Counted from the first letter of the stretch, positions 45,319 to 54,426 are shown. The stretch is 64,000 bases of DNA from CALDUY01 sp046350255 (GCA_046350255.1 JAXMAV010000003.1:456770-520769), one strand, 5' to 3'. Notes: generated by a model from the sequence alone, not told the origin. Made by a program: numbers and translations.

Positions 45319-45990
45319 ATGTGGACTCTGTGTGTGCTGGCGGCTCTGGCTGCCGACCCCGCCCCCGAGGTGCGTATCGTCACCCTGGGCGACTCGATCA
45401 CGCGTGGCGTCCGCCCCGGGGTCGAGGCGAAGGACACCTTCCAGGTGCAGCTCGAAACCCTGCTGACCGAGAAGAAGAAGACCGTGAAGGTGATCAACGT
45501 CGGCATCGGTGGCGAACGCACCGACCAGGGGCTGGCCCGCCTGGCGCGGGTCCTGGCCGCCCACAAGCCGCACATCGTCGCCATCATGTACGGGCACAAC
45601 GACAGCCACATCGACCGGGGCAAGACCGAGCCGCGCCTCACCGCCGCCCAGTACGAGGCCAACCTGCGCAAGATCATTCAGGCGCTGCAGGATGCCCGCG
45701 TCCAGCCGGTGCTGATGACCCCTCCCTGCTATGCAAAGAAGTCGCGCCAGGGCGGCGTTGCCGAGAACCCCAACGTCCAGCTGGTGAAGTGCGCCGAGGT
45801 GGTCCGCGCCCTGGCCCGCGAGCTGAAGCTGCCGCTGATCGATCACTACGCCCACTGGCACCGCCGGCTCGACGATGGGGACGACACCGCGGCATGGACC
45901 ACCGACCTGTACCACCCCAACCGGGCTGGCCACGCCGAGATCGCCGCCACCATGCTACCTGTGTTGCTGAAACTGCTCGACAGGAAATGA
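45319..45990 (+). CDS. SGNH/GDSL-type hydrolase
   Basis: 223 aa from ATG 45319 (CGAGGAGACC upstream; a GTG at 45298 lacks a site). Short hydrophobic N-terminus, then block I VTLGDSITRGVRPG with the nucleophile Ser, INVGIGGERTDQGLARL (block II Gly), MYGHNDSHIDRG (block III Asn) and DLYHPNRAGHAEIA (block V Asp-His). Esterase/acyl-hydrolase of the SGNH clan, probably secreted; substrate unknown (carbohydrate esters are frequent in planctomycetes). Confidence 0.92.
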   Translation: MWTLCVLAALAADPAPEVRIVTLGDSITRGVRPGVEAKDTFQVQLETLLTEKKKTVKVINVGIGGERTDQGLARLARVLAAHKPHIVAIMYGHNDSHIDRGKTEPRLTAAQYEANLRKIIQALQDARVQPVLMTPPCYAKKSRQGGVAENPNVQLVKCAEVVRALARELKLPLIDHYAHWHRRLDDGDDTAAWTTDLYHPNRAGHAEIAATMLPVLLKLLDRK

Positions 45991-45995
45991 GGCGA

Positions 45996-46032
45996 GCCCT
46001 CCCCCATCCTGAGCCAGGATCGAGGAGGGCCC
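45996..46032. terminator. Bidirectional terminator hairpin
   Basis: Inverted repeat GCCCTCC...ATCCT/AGGAT...GGAGGGC between convergent SGNH hydrolase and alpha-2-macroglobulin genes. No T-run on either side; moderate support. Confidence 0.45.
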
Positions 46033-46054
46033 ACCTGCGAGGCCGCGCGAGGAG

Positions 46055-49000
46055 TTACTTCTTCGCGTCCTCCACCTTGAGCACGAACGCACTGCTGTGC
46101 CCGCGCGTCTCGGTGTGGTACATCATCTCCACCCGGGCCGGCGGCACCACGTACTCGCCCGCCAGCTCCATCAGGTAGACGTGCTGGTCGGTCAGGGTGT
46201 GTGGCGTCTGCTCGTGGTGGAAGCAGGTCATTGCCTCGCGATCTTCCCGCAGCGCGAACGGCGTGCAGCCGCCCTGCTGCGCCTGGAAGCGAGCGTCGTC
46301 GGTCGGCACCGTTTCGCCACCCGCGGGCCGCGGACTCTCGACGAGGACGTAGCGCATCTCCGTCTGCAGGTGATGCGTTGCCTGGACCCGACTCATGACG
46401 TAGCTGCCACGCGGCACCACGTCACCATGCTTCAGATCGCGCACCACCTGGCCCCGGGTGTCGAGCAGGTGGAAGGTACGGACGACCTTGAGCCCGTGGT
46501 CCATGGCCGGGATGTCGCGCCCCGTCTTCCAGTAGCGGAAGACGACGCGGTAGATGACGCCGCTCATGTCGGTCTTGAACGTCAGCACGTTCTTCCCAGC
46601 GCGGAGCTTCTCGCCGGGGATGACCACCTTCTTCACCAGCTGATCATCGAAGCGAACGGTCTGCTTCTCGCCATTGTTGACCGCCACGGTGAGGCTCTTC
46701 ATCGCCGGGGTGTTGAACTCGGTCCGCGCCATGTAGTCGCACATGGCGTTGAGGATCATGGCGGTGTCCTTGGTCGAGTTCCAGCGATCACCACGCTTGG
46801 TGGCGACGAAGAAGGCCAGGATGTCGTCGATGAGCGGCTCGTCCTTGTCGTGCGCGACGAACGCCTTGAGCACCTGGGCGGTGATCTCGAAGGGATCTTC
46901 GGCCCAGCGGGAGAAGCCGGCCGTCTTCCAGCAGACGCCAACGCCGGCCTTCTGGGCGCGAGCGCGAAGCTGGGCTGCCAGCGACCGGGCCAGGTCGTGC
47001 TGCCGCTTCGCCACCGCCATCTCCAGGGCCAGGGCCAGAGCGTAGTCGGACAGCGCCTTGGCCTTGTTGCGCGTCTCCAGCCAGGTCCACCACTCGGGTC
47101 GCAGGTCGCGCCGGTGGCTGAAGACATACAGACAGTAGACGCGGTCGGCCGTCTGAGCGTCGCCCATGCTGTTGATGAACTGCTCGAGCCGGCTGAGCCC
47201 CATGTTGACCGCCTGCTCGTTGGGGATCTGGTAGCCCGCCTTCTCGGCCTGGAGCAGACCATACAGGGCGTAGGGGGTCATCATCTCGTGGGTCTGCCCG
47301 CCGCCGTGCCAGCCCCAGCCGCCATCGCCCGACTGCAGCTCGAGCAGGCGCTTGATGCCGCCGGCCACGCAGCCGGGCAGCTTCTTTTCCAGCTCGGGAT
47401 GATCGACCTTGAACTGCCGCAACAGCTGGGCGACCTTGATGGTGGGCAGGAACCGACTCATGGTCTGCTCGACGCAGCCGTAGGGGTAGTCCACCAGGAA
47501 GTTGAGGGTGTCGGCCATGTCGGCGGCCAGCGACGGAGCGAAGCTGACCTCCAGGCGCGAGTCCTTCAGGTTCACCCCTTCGGGGATCTCGAATGAGGTG
47601 GAATCCTTGACCCGACCCGACACCGTGACCAGTTGCTCGGCCGCGGCGCGGACCACGGGCAGCCGTTTGAGCGAGGCATCCGACCCGGCGGGGGCGTCGG
47701 CGCTCATCAGCAGCTGGGTGTAGCCCGCGCTGCCGGCCTCGAACGTCCAGTAGACCGGCACGTTCTCCTTCGGCCCCACCTTCACCACCTGCTGCTCGGG
47801 CGACAGCACCCGGCCATTCTCCACCTTCAGACGCACCTTGATGGTCTGCGGTTCGTCGGTCCGGTTGTGGACGCTGGCGAAGACCGCCACCCGGTCCGTC
47901 TCGGTGAAGGTACGCGGCAGCATCGGCCAGACCATGATCGGCTTGTACGTCCGGAAGTGGGACTTCACCGATCCGACGTGCATGTCGCGCGAGACGGCGG
48001 TGACCACGACCTGCCAGTTGGTCAGCGAGTCGGGCAGCTTGACCGATACCCGGGCCTGGCCCTGTTCGTCGGTCCGCACGGTGGCGTTCCAGAAGGCCGA
48101 ATCCGAGAAGTCGGTGCGGACGGTGATGTGCGACTGATCGCCGTCGCCGGCCAGCAGGACGGGAGCCCCCGGCCCCGAGGGCACGTGCGAGATGAACCCC
48201 TGCGCCTCGGGCATGAAGGAGTGCATCGAGTTGCCGCTGACGGCCATGTTCCAGGTGGCGTCGCCCCGGGCGAAGCCCCGGCCACCATAACCTCCCATTA
48301 AGCCCAGATTGCTCTGCAGCATGAGCTGGTTGCCGTAGCCACCGTAACCACCGTAGCCACCCTGGCCAAAGTTCCAGCCATAGACCGGGTGCCAGGGGTA
48401 GCCGCTGTTGATGTAGCTGGGGTGCGCCTCGTTCAGCAACAGCGTATTGCCGATGAACCGCTGGGACAGAATCCAGCCGTTGCCGCCCGGGCGAGACAGA
48501 TCGATCAGGCGATCGGTGATGTTGAGGTTGTTGAAGTACCAGGCCCGGCCGTACATGTACGGCGAGAAGAAGACGTCGATCCCGGCCAGGCGCAGCAGGG
48601 TGGCGTAATCCTGAGCGTAGAGCGTGCCCCCCTTTTGGTTACTGAGCAGCGCCTGCAGCGCCTCCACCTCGATGGTCGGGGGCTTCTTCGGGTTCGCCTT
48701 GTGCTCCTTTAGCAGGTCTTCCGCCTTGCGGAGTAGCCCCGAGATGCTCACGTTGCTCAGGCGCCGCTGCAGCATGTCCCGGTCGAGGGTCGCCGCGGCG
48801 CGCTCGTCGGCCAGGTAGAAGTTGCGGATGTCGACCGACTTGTCGGCCGCGATGCCCAGCAGCGAGCGATCGTAGACCGACACCACCAGGTCGACCGGCT
48901 CCTTGCGGTTGACGCGCAGACCCAGCTCGACCGTCGCGCCGGGGGCCACCGTCTCGGGGCGGTCCACCTCGACCGTCAACATCTGGTCCTTCGGCACCAC

Positions 49001-50905
49001 GCGGACAAACTTGCTGGTGAAGTAGGTGTGATCCGCCTCGTCGGGGTAGGCCACATCCACCGTGCAGCCGTAGCGCAGCTTGCCCGGCAGCTTCACCGAG
49101 AACGGCGTGACTCCGTCGCGCACGGTCACTGGCTGGGTCAGGCGGATGCCGGTGCTATCGCGCACGGTCAGCAGCACGCGGGCATTTTTGAATCGGCTGT
49201 GGAGCACGCCGGTGAGCGGTTCGCCCGCCTCGATCTCCTCGCGATCCAGTCGCATCAACAGGGCGTTGGTCTCGTCCAGCCGTTTGACGACGATGGTGGT
49301 TTCCTGCTGCCAGGCGAAGCCATCCTCGCGCGGCACCACGACGATGAGCTTGTAGGCGCCGGGCTGGGTGATCTTCACCTTCGCGGTTTCATCCTGCACA
49401 GGCACGGCGTTGACCAGCGTGCGCCGTACGTTCTCTGCCGTGGCGAACGCCTGGACGTTGGTGGGATAGTAACGGCGGAAGCGCGCCGAGCGGTAGGCCG
49501 GCAGCGACGAGAGAAAGTTCGAACTCGCGGTGCCGATGCCTGAGAGAGTAGCGCTGGGCGTCTGGAAGGCCAGCTTCATGACGGCGAGCGTGGCGGCCCG
49601 GGCTCCCGGAGTGCGCACCTCGATGGTTTCGCCGATGAAGTAGTGCTTCTTGGGTAGCACGAGCTGCACCGTCGGAGCGCTGCCCTCGGCTTTCTCCTCG
49701 ATGGGCAACGTCGTCGAGGCGCGTTGCTCGCGGCCGTTGCTGTCGGTGACGACGCCCTGCACCACCACGGCACAGTCGCCCCGGCGCCATTCGGGCTTCA
49801 CGTCGAAGGTGTACTCGGCCGGTGTGGTGCCCGACGGTTTTAGTTCGGCCTGGAACTGCGACAGCGGCACCTGGGCGGCCCCGGGGAACGACGCGGCGGC
49901 CAGCCCCTCGGCCTCCCACAGCAGCAGGTCTTCCTCGGAGAGGTTATCCAGCTGATCCAGCGAGAACTGCCGGCGCTGGTGGTAGACGAAGTCCTCGCCC
50001 TTGAGCGTGAACTCCTTCGTCTTGCCGCGCCGTACCACCTGGGCGACGAAGCTGGCCTGCGTCAGCACGATCGGCTTGTCGAGGAAGTCGAGCCCCTTGA
50101 AGGTCAGCTTCATCTTGTCGCCCTCGAGCTGCCCGCAGATGTCGAGCTTGACCTTCGACTTGCGGTACTCGCCGAGCAGCACCTGCGCGCCACCCTTGAA
50201 GCCGGGCAGAGCGAGGTTGTAGGTGTCGAGTGCGTCGGCATCGGTGAAGCGGTAACTCCCCACGACGCGGCCCTGTTCATCCGAGGTGAGCTTCAACTTC
50301 GCCACCTTGACCCCCTTCCGCTGCGAGGTCAGCTCGACATCCACCGCGCGCTTGACCAGCGGCACAAACTCGCCATCTTGCTTCTGGGTGCGGAGAAAGC
50401 CGGCGAAGTGGATCTGCTGACCGGGGCGGTAGGCGGTGCGATCGACGATGAGGAACACGCTCGGCTCGGGGCCGGCGGGTGGCGGCACCAGCTGCAGGCT
50501 CCCCGTCAGGGGCAGCCCGCTGCTGGTCTCCTCGCGCACGCTGAAACTCACGGTCGTCGTCTGGGAGACGCGGTAGTTCCAGGTGAAGGTGTTGTTGCGA
50601 TCCACCTGGGTGCGCTCGGTGCGGCCCCCATCGAGACGGATCACCACGGGGGTGCCGGCGAGGCTCCTCGTGCCGGAGATCCAGCCGACCACCTGACGGT
50701 CATCGGCCTGCAGTTGTAGCGTGGTCGGATTGCTGGCCGGCTCGGGTTTGGTAAAGATCGGCCGCAGCGTCGAATCGGAGGCGGTCTTCTGGCGCGCCGC
50801 CTGCGCGGCGACCTCCCAGGCCACGGCCGCCGAGGTGAGCGCCAGGCCCAGAATCGCCAGGGCCCCCAGAGCGGGCCGAATGTGCGGAATCCATCGAGAG
50901 AACAT
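46055..50905 (-). CDS. Alpha-2-macroglobulin family protein with thioester motif
   Basis: 1,616 aa from ATG 50905 (AGGAG seven bases upstream). Signal/anchor near the N-terminus (LGALAILGLALTSAAVAW), then repeated MG-type beta domains including MG2-like LIVDRTAYRPGQQIHFAGFL. The central ANATO-less bait/MG region is followed by the A2M core AFWNATVRTDEQGQARVSVKLPD-like segment. The thioester site GCVEQ lies in PYGCVEQTMSRFLPT (about residue 1143), then the alpha-helical toroid (GDGGWGWHGGG) and receptor-binding-type C-terminus. Bacterial A2Ms are periplasmic protease traps, often paired with PBP1C; none is seen here. Odd: a Gly/Tyr-rich insert (GGYGGYGGYG, about residue 850). The first ~13 codons lie inside a repeat also present in the cassette region. 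Confidence 0.95.
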   Translation of the reverse strand: MFSRWIPHIRPALGALAILGLALTSAAVAWEVAAQAARQKTASDSTLRPIFTKPEPASNPTTLQLQADDRQVVGWISGTRSLAGTPVVIRLDGGRTERTQVDRNNTFTWNYRVSQTTTVSFSVREETSSGLPLTGSLQLVPPPAGPEPSVFLIVDRTAYRPGQQIHFAGFLRTQKQDGEFVPLVKRAVDVELTSQRKGVKVAKLKLTSDEQGRVVGSYRFTDADALDTYNLALPGFKGGAQVLLGEYRKSKVKLDICGQLEGDKMKLTFKGLDFLDKPIVLTQASFVAQVVRRGKTKEFTLKGEDFVYHQRRQFSLDQLDNLSEEDLLLWEAEGLAAASFPGAAQVPLSQFQAELKPSGTTPAEYTFDVKPEWRRGDCAVVVQGVVTDSNGREQRASTTLPIEEKAEGSAPTVQLVLPKKHYFIGETIEVRTPGARAATLAVMKLAFQTPSATLSGIGTASSNFLSSLPAYRSARFRRYYPTNVQAFATAENVRRTLVNAVPVQDETAKVKITQPGAYKLIVVVPREDGFAWQQETTIVVKRLDETNALLMRLDREEIEAGEPLTGVLHSRFKNARVLLTVRDSTGIRLTQPVTVRDGVTPFSVKLPGKLRYGCTVDVAYPDEADHTYFTSKFVRVVPKDQMLTVEVDRPETVAPGATVELGLRVNRKEPVDLVVSVYDRSLLGIAADKSVDIRNFYLADERAAATLDRDMLQRRLSNVSISGLLRKAEDLLKEHKANPKKPPTIEVEALQALLSNQKGGTLYAQDYATLLRLAGIDVFFSPYMYGRAWYFNNLNITDRLIDLSRPGGNGWILSQRFIGNTLLLNEAHPSYINSGYPWHPVYGWNFGQGGYGGYGGYGNQLMLQSNLGLMGGYGGRGFARGDATWNMAVSGNSMHSFMPEAQGFISHVPSGPGAPVLLAGDGDQSHITVRTDFSDSAFWNATVRTDEQGQARVSVKLPDSLTNWQVVVTAVSRDMHVGSVKSHFRTYKPIMVWPMLPRTFTETDRVAVFASVHNRTDEPQTIKVRLKVENGRVLSPEQQVVKVGPKENVPVYWTFEAGSAGYTQLLMSADAPAGSDASLKRLPVVRAAAEQLVTVSGRVKDSTSFEIPEGVNLKDSRLEVSFAPSLAADMADTLNFLVDYPYGCVEQTMSRFLPTIKVAQLLRQFKVDHPELEKKLPGCVAGGIKRLLELQSGDGGWGWHGGGQTHEMMTPYALYGLLQAEKAGYQIPNEQAVNMGLSRLEQFINSMGDAQTADRVYCLYVFSHRRDLRPEWWTWLETRNKAKALSDYALALALEMAVAKRQHDLARSLAAQLRARAQKAGVGVCWKTAGFSRWAEDPFEITAQVLKAFVAHDKDEPLIDDILAFFVATKRGDRWNSTKDTAMILNAMCDYMARTEFNTPAMKSLTVAVNNGEKQTVRFDDQLVKKVVIPGEKLRAGKNVLTFKTDMSGVIYRVVFRYWKTGRDIPAMDHGLKVVRTFHLLDTRGQVVRDLKHGDVVPRGSYVMSRVQATHHLQTEMRYVLVESPRPAGGETVPTDDARFQAQQGGCTPFALREDREAMTCFHHEQTPHTLTDQHVYLMELAGEYVVPPARVEMMYHTETRGHSSAFVLKVEDAKK

Positions 50906-51201
50906 GATCACACTCCTGGATCAGCGGAGGCGGAGATGCACCACCACGGTGGAGTATACCCAGACGGACCGTGGCGCGGTGTAACGTCTCGGTAACGAGC
51001 GTTCGCGGGGTCGGAGCGACGCTTCGAGGAAGCTGCTTGCCAGACGACGGGAGAGGGGTTAAGGTGTGGGCGAATGGCCTCTTCCGTTTCGGTCGAATCG
51101 AAGGGAATTCACGCTCTCTCGTGTCAGAGCAGCAAGAGGCAGTGGGGTGTTCGATGGAATGGCCACCGGTGTTAAGTGGAATGGATTTCATCTAATAACA
51201 A
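50884..51201 (+). repeat. 310-bp repeat, copy A (shared with the alpha-2-macroglobulin 5' end)
   Basis: About 318 bp, closely repeated at 58501 and 61219 and partly at 53958 and 54979. It begins inside the alpha-2-macroglobulin gene (first ~7-13 codons), covers its ribosome site and promoter region and ends with TAATAACAA, directly before the GTTCGGC box that opens the amidase cassette. On the minus strand GGTATACTCC provides a -10-like element (TATACT) about 40 bp before that gene's ATG. There is no other gene in this stretch. Confidence 0.85.
50950..50961 (-). promoter_or_regulatory. Probable -10 region of the alpha-2-macroglobulin promoter, within the repeat
   Basis: Minus-strand TATACT in GGGTATACTCC, conserved in all full copies of the 310-bp repeat and adjacent to CCACCGTGGTGG, a short dyad. 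The -35 box is not clear. Confidence 0.35.
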
Positions 51202-51208
51202 GTTCGGC
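51202..51208 (+). repeat. Right-hand box (GTTCGGC) opening the first cassette
   Basis: GTTCGGC, followed by CACCGCGAGGCGGAGG and the amidase ATG. Identical in position to the R'-like box of the downstream sites. Its left partner is missing, replaced by repeat copy A, so this is the left boundary of the array. Confidence 0.6.
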
Positions 51209-51229
51209 CACCGCGAGGCGGAGGAGTGG

Positions 51230-52783
51230 ATGGGCGACACGGTGTCCCGGCGCACGGCTCTGATCGCGGGAGGTGCGGCGGCGCTCGGCGCTGTCGGGAT
51301 CGGTGCCCATCTCGCATTGTCCGATCGCCAAGGGCCCCGTCCAGGTCAGGAGACCGTTCCAATGGCTGACTCCGACCTTTGCTTCATGACCGCCGTCGAA
51401 CTGGCCCGTCGCCTCCGAGCGAAAGACGTGTCGGCTCGGGAGGTCATGGACGCCCACCTCAAGCAAATCGAACGGGTCAACCCGAGGGTGAATGCCATCG
51501 TCACCCTGATGGCGGACCAAGCCCGCGAAGTCGCACGGCGCGCTGACGAGCGGCTGGCGGGGGGTGCGGAGGTCGGCCCCCTGCACGGCTTGCCGGTGGC
51601 CCACAAGGATCTTCAAGAAACCAAGGGCATCCGCACCACCTACGGGTCACTCATTTACAAGGACGAGGTGCCGACGGTCGATGCCCTCCTGGTCGAGCGG
51701 CTGCGCGCGGCCGGCGCGATCACTGTCGGGAAGACGAACACTCCCGAGTTCGGCGCCGGGTCGCAGACGTTCAACGCCGTGTTCGGGCGGACGCTCAACC
51801 CGTACGACCTCACCAAGACGTGCGGCGGCAGTAGCGGCGGGGCGGCCGTGGCGTTGGCATGCGGGATGGTCCCGCTCGCGGACGGAAGCGACATGGGCGG
51901 GTCACTCCGGAACCCGGCCAGTTTCTGCAACGTGGTGGGCCTCCGCCCCTCCCCGGGCCGTGTCCCGACCTGGCCGTACAGCACCGGATGGTTCACCCTG
52001 GCGGTCGATGGCCCGATGGCCCGCACGGTCGCGGATGTCGCCCTGATGCTCAGCGCCCTCGCCGGGCCCGACCCCCGTGCCCCGATCGCCATCGCGGAAG
52101 ACGGGGTACGCTTCCGCCGGCCGCTCGGGCGAGACTTCAAGGGGGTGCGCGTCGCCTGGTCGAAAGGGATGGGCCTGCCGTTCGAGCCGGCCGTGAAGAA
52201 GGCCGTGGACGCACAGCGAACCGTCTTCGAGTCCCTGGGGTGCGTCGTCGAGGAAGCCGACCCGAAAGGCATGGCGGACGCCGACGAGGTGTTCAAGACG
52301 CTCCGCGCGTGGAATTACGAGTCCACGCTGACCGAGGAGTACGCCAGGCACAAGGACAAGCTCAAGGACACGGTCGTCTGGAACATCGAGGCCGGCCAGA
52401 AGTTGACCGGGCCGCAGATCGGTCGAGCGGAGGTTTTGCGGACCTCCTTGTATCACCGTGTCCGGGAGTTCTTTGACCGCCACGAGTTCTTCGTCTTGCC
52501 GGTCGTTCAGGTGCTCCCGTTCGATGTGAAGACCGATTGGCCGCGGGAGGTCAACGGTGACAAGATGGAGACCTACATCGACTGGATGAAGTCGTGCTAT
52601 TTCATCTCGGCGATTGGTAACCCTGCTCTGTCCGTCCCTTGCGCGTTCACCGGAGACGGGTTGCCGATTGGCTTGCAGATTGTGGGCCGTCACCAGGATG
52701 ATTGGGGCGTCCTGCAACTTGGGCATGCCTTCGAGCAGGCGACAAGTTTGTGGAAGCGGAAGCCGCCCGCGGCAGCGGGTTGA
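51230..52783 (+). CDS. Amidase-signature enzyme, Tat-exported (first cassette)
   Basis: 517 aa from ATG 51230 (GAGGCGGAGGAG upstream). A twin-arginine leader VSRRTALIAGGAAALGAVG is followed by an amidase-signature (GatA/FAAH-type) domain. The Lys/cis-Ser/Ser triad is visible: Lys in LPVAHKDLQETKG, Ser-cis-Ser in KTCGGSSGGAAVALA and the nucleophile Ser in SDMGGSLRNPASF. The C-terminal IGNPALSVPCAFTGDGLPIG is also typical. It hydrolyses C-N amide bonds; substrate unknown (isolated, so not GatCAB). The stop is followed 11 bp later by an attC-like site. It is much larger than the other cargo and the only obvious metabolic enzyme in the array. Confidence 0.93.
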   Translation: MGDTVSRRTALIAGGAAALGAVGIGAHLALSDRQGPRPGQETVPMADSDLCFMTAVELARRLRAKDVSAREVMDAHLKQIERVNPRVNAIVTLMADQAREVARRADERLAGGAEVGPLHGLPVAHKDLQETKGIRTTYGSLIYKDEVPTVDALLVERLRAAGAITVGKTNTPEFGAGSQTFNAVFGRTLNPYDLTKTCGGSSGGAAVALACGMVPLADGSDMGGSLRNPASFCNVVGLRPSPGRVPTWPYSTGWFTLAVDGPMARTVADVALMLSALAGPDPRAPIAIAEDGVRFRRPLGRDFKGVRVAWSKGMGLPFEPAVKKAVDAQRTVFESLGCVVEEADPKGMADADEVFKTLRAWNYESTLTEEYARHKDKLKDTVVWNIEAGQKLTGPQIGRAEVLRTSLYHRVREFFDRHEFFVLPVVQVLPFDVKTDWPREVNGDKMETYIDWMKSCYFISAIGNPALSVPCAFTGDGLPIGLQIVGRHQDDWGVLQLGHAFEQATSLWKRKPPAAAG

Positions 52784-52794
52784 CCACGAAGAAA

Positions 52795-52863
52795 GCCGAA
52801 CCATGCGTTGCAGGTGACCTCGCCCTCAAAGCCGGCCGGGGCAGCTGAACGCGGGCGTTCGGC
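52795..52863 (+). repeat. attC-like separator site 1
   Basis: 69 bp. GCCGAAC (52795-52801) to GTTCGGC (52857-52863), with weaker inner pairing. The next start codon lies 20 bp after the right box. Confidence 0.65.
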
Positions 52864-52883
52864 TGCAGTAGGCTGAGGCAGTC

Positions 52884-53033
52884 ATGAATGTTGTACTCAT
52901 GGTCGTCGCGGTTTTGGGGAGTCTCATTCTCCTCGCTGGGTGGTGTTTCGGCTTTTACTTTTTCCGTGTGCGATGCGAAGAGGTTGAGGAAGCGGCTCAA
53001 AAGACGATCCGAGATGGGTTGGGTATGGTTTAA
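52884..53033 (+). CDS. 49-aa single-pass membrane protein (cassette)
   Basis: ATG 52884. One hydrophobic helix (MVVAVLGSLILLAGWCFGFY) and a charged, Glu/Arg-rich tail (CEEVEEAAQKTIRD). It is the first ORF of cassette 2. No family recognised; the membrane helix and position right after a separator favour a real gene, but a strong ribosome site is not seen. Confidence 0.5.
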   Translation: MNVVLMVVAVLGSLILLAGWCFGFYFFRVRCEEVEEAAQKTIRDGLGMV

Positions 53034-53062
53034 TTCTCACTGCCTTTCCCTGGCCTGTCGCT

Positions 53063-53275
53063 GTGTTTCTTACCCCGTTTGTGTGCGCTCTCGTTGTTCC
53101 ATTGTTCTCGATCGTTTATCTCGTAGGACTTCTGACCAAGAATGATTCCTGGAAAGAAAAGAAGAGACGCGAGCACCATGAAAACTATCGGAACAAGCCA
53201 TGTCCAGAGTGCGGCAAACCGCTTCGAACCAACACCGCGAAGCATTGCTTCTCCTGTAGCGCCGATTGGCATTAG
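53063..53275 (+). CDS. 70-aa membrane-anchored zinc-ribbon protein (cassette)
   Basis: GTG 53063. N-terminal hydrophobic helix (FVCALVVPLFSIVYLVGLL), a Lys/Glu-rich linker and a C-terminal zinc ribbon with two Cys pairs (CPECGKP and HCFSCS). Codon and base usage are less GC-biased than flanking genes. It probably shares the cassette with the preceding 49-aa gene. Membrane-tethered zinc ribbons often act as small regulators, but no specific function can be assigned. Confidence 0.6.
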   Translation: MFLTPFVCALVVPLFSIVYLVGLLTKNDSWKEKKRREHHENYRNKPCPECGKPLRTNTAKHCFSCSADWH

Positions 53276-53293
53276 AGGGTGAAGCGGGGGCCG

Positions 53294-53314
53294 GGCCGAA
53301 TAACAAGTTCGGCC
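53294..53314 (+). repeat. Minimal separator site (outer boxes only)
   Basis: GGCCGAA-TAACAAG-TTCGGCC: a perfect 7-bp palindrome with a 7-nt centre and no inner arms. The central part of the ~70-100 bp site is missing, as if both outer boxes had been joined. Confidence 0.6.
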
Positions 53315-53330
53315 ACCGGAGGTATATCGA

Positions 53331-53693
53331 ATGTCCGGGCCACTCCAGATGGTCGTGCAGTTGCCCTTGGCCGACCGACACCCCAACGAAACAGAGAGGG
53401 TCGCGCACGGGGCGCTGGAGGAGGCTCTGGCCGAGGGCTTCGAGGTTGGCGGCTTCGGTGACTTCGACGGCAGCGAGGCGGGTGAGGGCAAGGCCAACCT
53501 GTTCATCTACAACATCCCGCCGGCCCGATGGGATGAAGCGCTCGCCTTCGCCGTGGCCGAACTTCGGAGGCGTGGGCTGGCCGATGGGGCGCTGATCGCC
53601 CGCGGGGTGTTGTCGTCTGACGAGGAGGATGCCGAGTTCGAGCAGAAGGTTGTGTGGCCACCGGGATTCCGGGGCAGCTTTTCGACCTTTTGA
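53331..53693 (+). CDS. 120-aa hypothetical protein (cassette)
   Basis: ATG 53331 with GGAGG nine bases upstream and 17 bp after the minimal site. Predicted alpha/beta protein (PLQMVVQLPLADRHPNETER, FEVGGFGDFDGSEAGEGKAN, LFIYNIPPARWDEALAF, then a helix ELRRRGL). No confident family. The GEGKANLFIY segment and DEALAFAVAELRRRGL suggest a ferredoxin-like fold. The stop is 9 bp before the left box of the next separator. Unlinked to its neighbours by function. Confidence 0.75.
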   Translation: MSGPLQMVVQLPLADRHPNETERVAHGALEEALAEGFEVGGFGDFDGSEAGEGKANLFIYNIPPARWDEALAFAVAELRRRGLADGALIARGVLSSDEEDAEFEQKVVWPPGFRGSFSTF

Positions 53694-53702
53694 ACGGCAG
53701 AG

Positions 53703-53709
53703 GCCGAAC
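53703..53709 (+). repeat. Left box of separator site interrupted by an IS110 fragment
   Basis: GCCGAAC directly after the 120-aa gene. The matching GTTCGGC may be at 55178-55184; between them lie an IS110 fragment, two partial 310-bp repeats and another gene. Confidence 0.55.
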
Positions 53710-53957
53710 CAGGTAACGTGTTGTCAGGTGGCGATTCGTGACGCCCATTCGGGATCAACCGGCCGGGGGTTCTTGAGCACCCCGTAGCAGATCAACACCC
53801 GCTTTCGCAGGCACGCGCCGAGGGCCTGCCTCTTCGGCTTGCCGGCCGCCACCAGACCGTCAACAAACGCCTGGACAAGGGGGTTGGAGCGGAATAACCC
53901 CCAGCGGATAGATCCCCTCGCGCCGCCTCGCCCGAGATCGCATCAACCGGGCGGAAG
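53710..53957 (-). mobile_element. IS110-family transposase C-terminal fragment
   Basis: On the minus strand one frame reads NPLVQAFVDGLVAAGKPKRQ, then LGACLRKRVLICYGVLKNPRP, matching the C-terminal domain of IS110-family transposases (AAGKPKKVALVACMRKLL-type). No N-terminal catalytic domain is present and the frame lacks a start. Same fragment at 58252 and 60976. A decayed element, antisense to the cassettes. Confidence 0.72.
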
Positions 53958-54340
53958 TGTGGAACTTCTCGAGACAACAGGATCACACTCCTGGATCAGG
54001 AGGCGGAGATGCACCACCACCGAGGAGTATACCCAGACGGACCGTGGCGCGGTGCAACGTCTCGGCAACGAGCGGTGCGAGGAGGGACAGAGGTATATGG
54101 CGTCCCCAGGCGAGCCTACCCCGTCAGGGGTAGGAGTGGCGCGCCCAGATGTGGGAAGTGCCACCCCAGAGGCTGGAACATTCTGGATCGCGTTGCAGCA
54201 TCGGAAGCTTCTTGCCAGGCGACGCAAGAGGGATTATGTTGTGCGTGGATGGACCTTGGTCTGCTCTGTTGAATAGAGTGGACGCCATTCTTCGTGGATG
54301 CAGACAACAAAGGCCAGCCGTGGTGTTTGGTGAAATGGAT
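53958..54340 (+). repeat. 310-bp repeat, copy B (diverged, extended)
   Basis: It matches copy A through the GGATCACACTCCTGGATCAG and GGAGTATACCCAGACGGACC segments. It then diverges and carries a block (about 54187-54300) that is repeated at 54979-55100. It contains no convincing gene. Confidence 0.65.
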
Positions 54341-54426
54341 TCGATTTGGTGAATGGTTTGGCGGCTTTAACATATGTAGCCATGTTGCTACCGATAAATC
54401 GCTCAACACTAGAAAGGACTGTTGCA

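Noticed and set aside
46097..47596. 499-codon plus-strand ORF opposite alpha-2-macroglobulin
   Set aside because: His/Arg/Gly-rich antisense shadow of a well supported gene.
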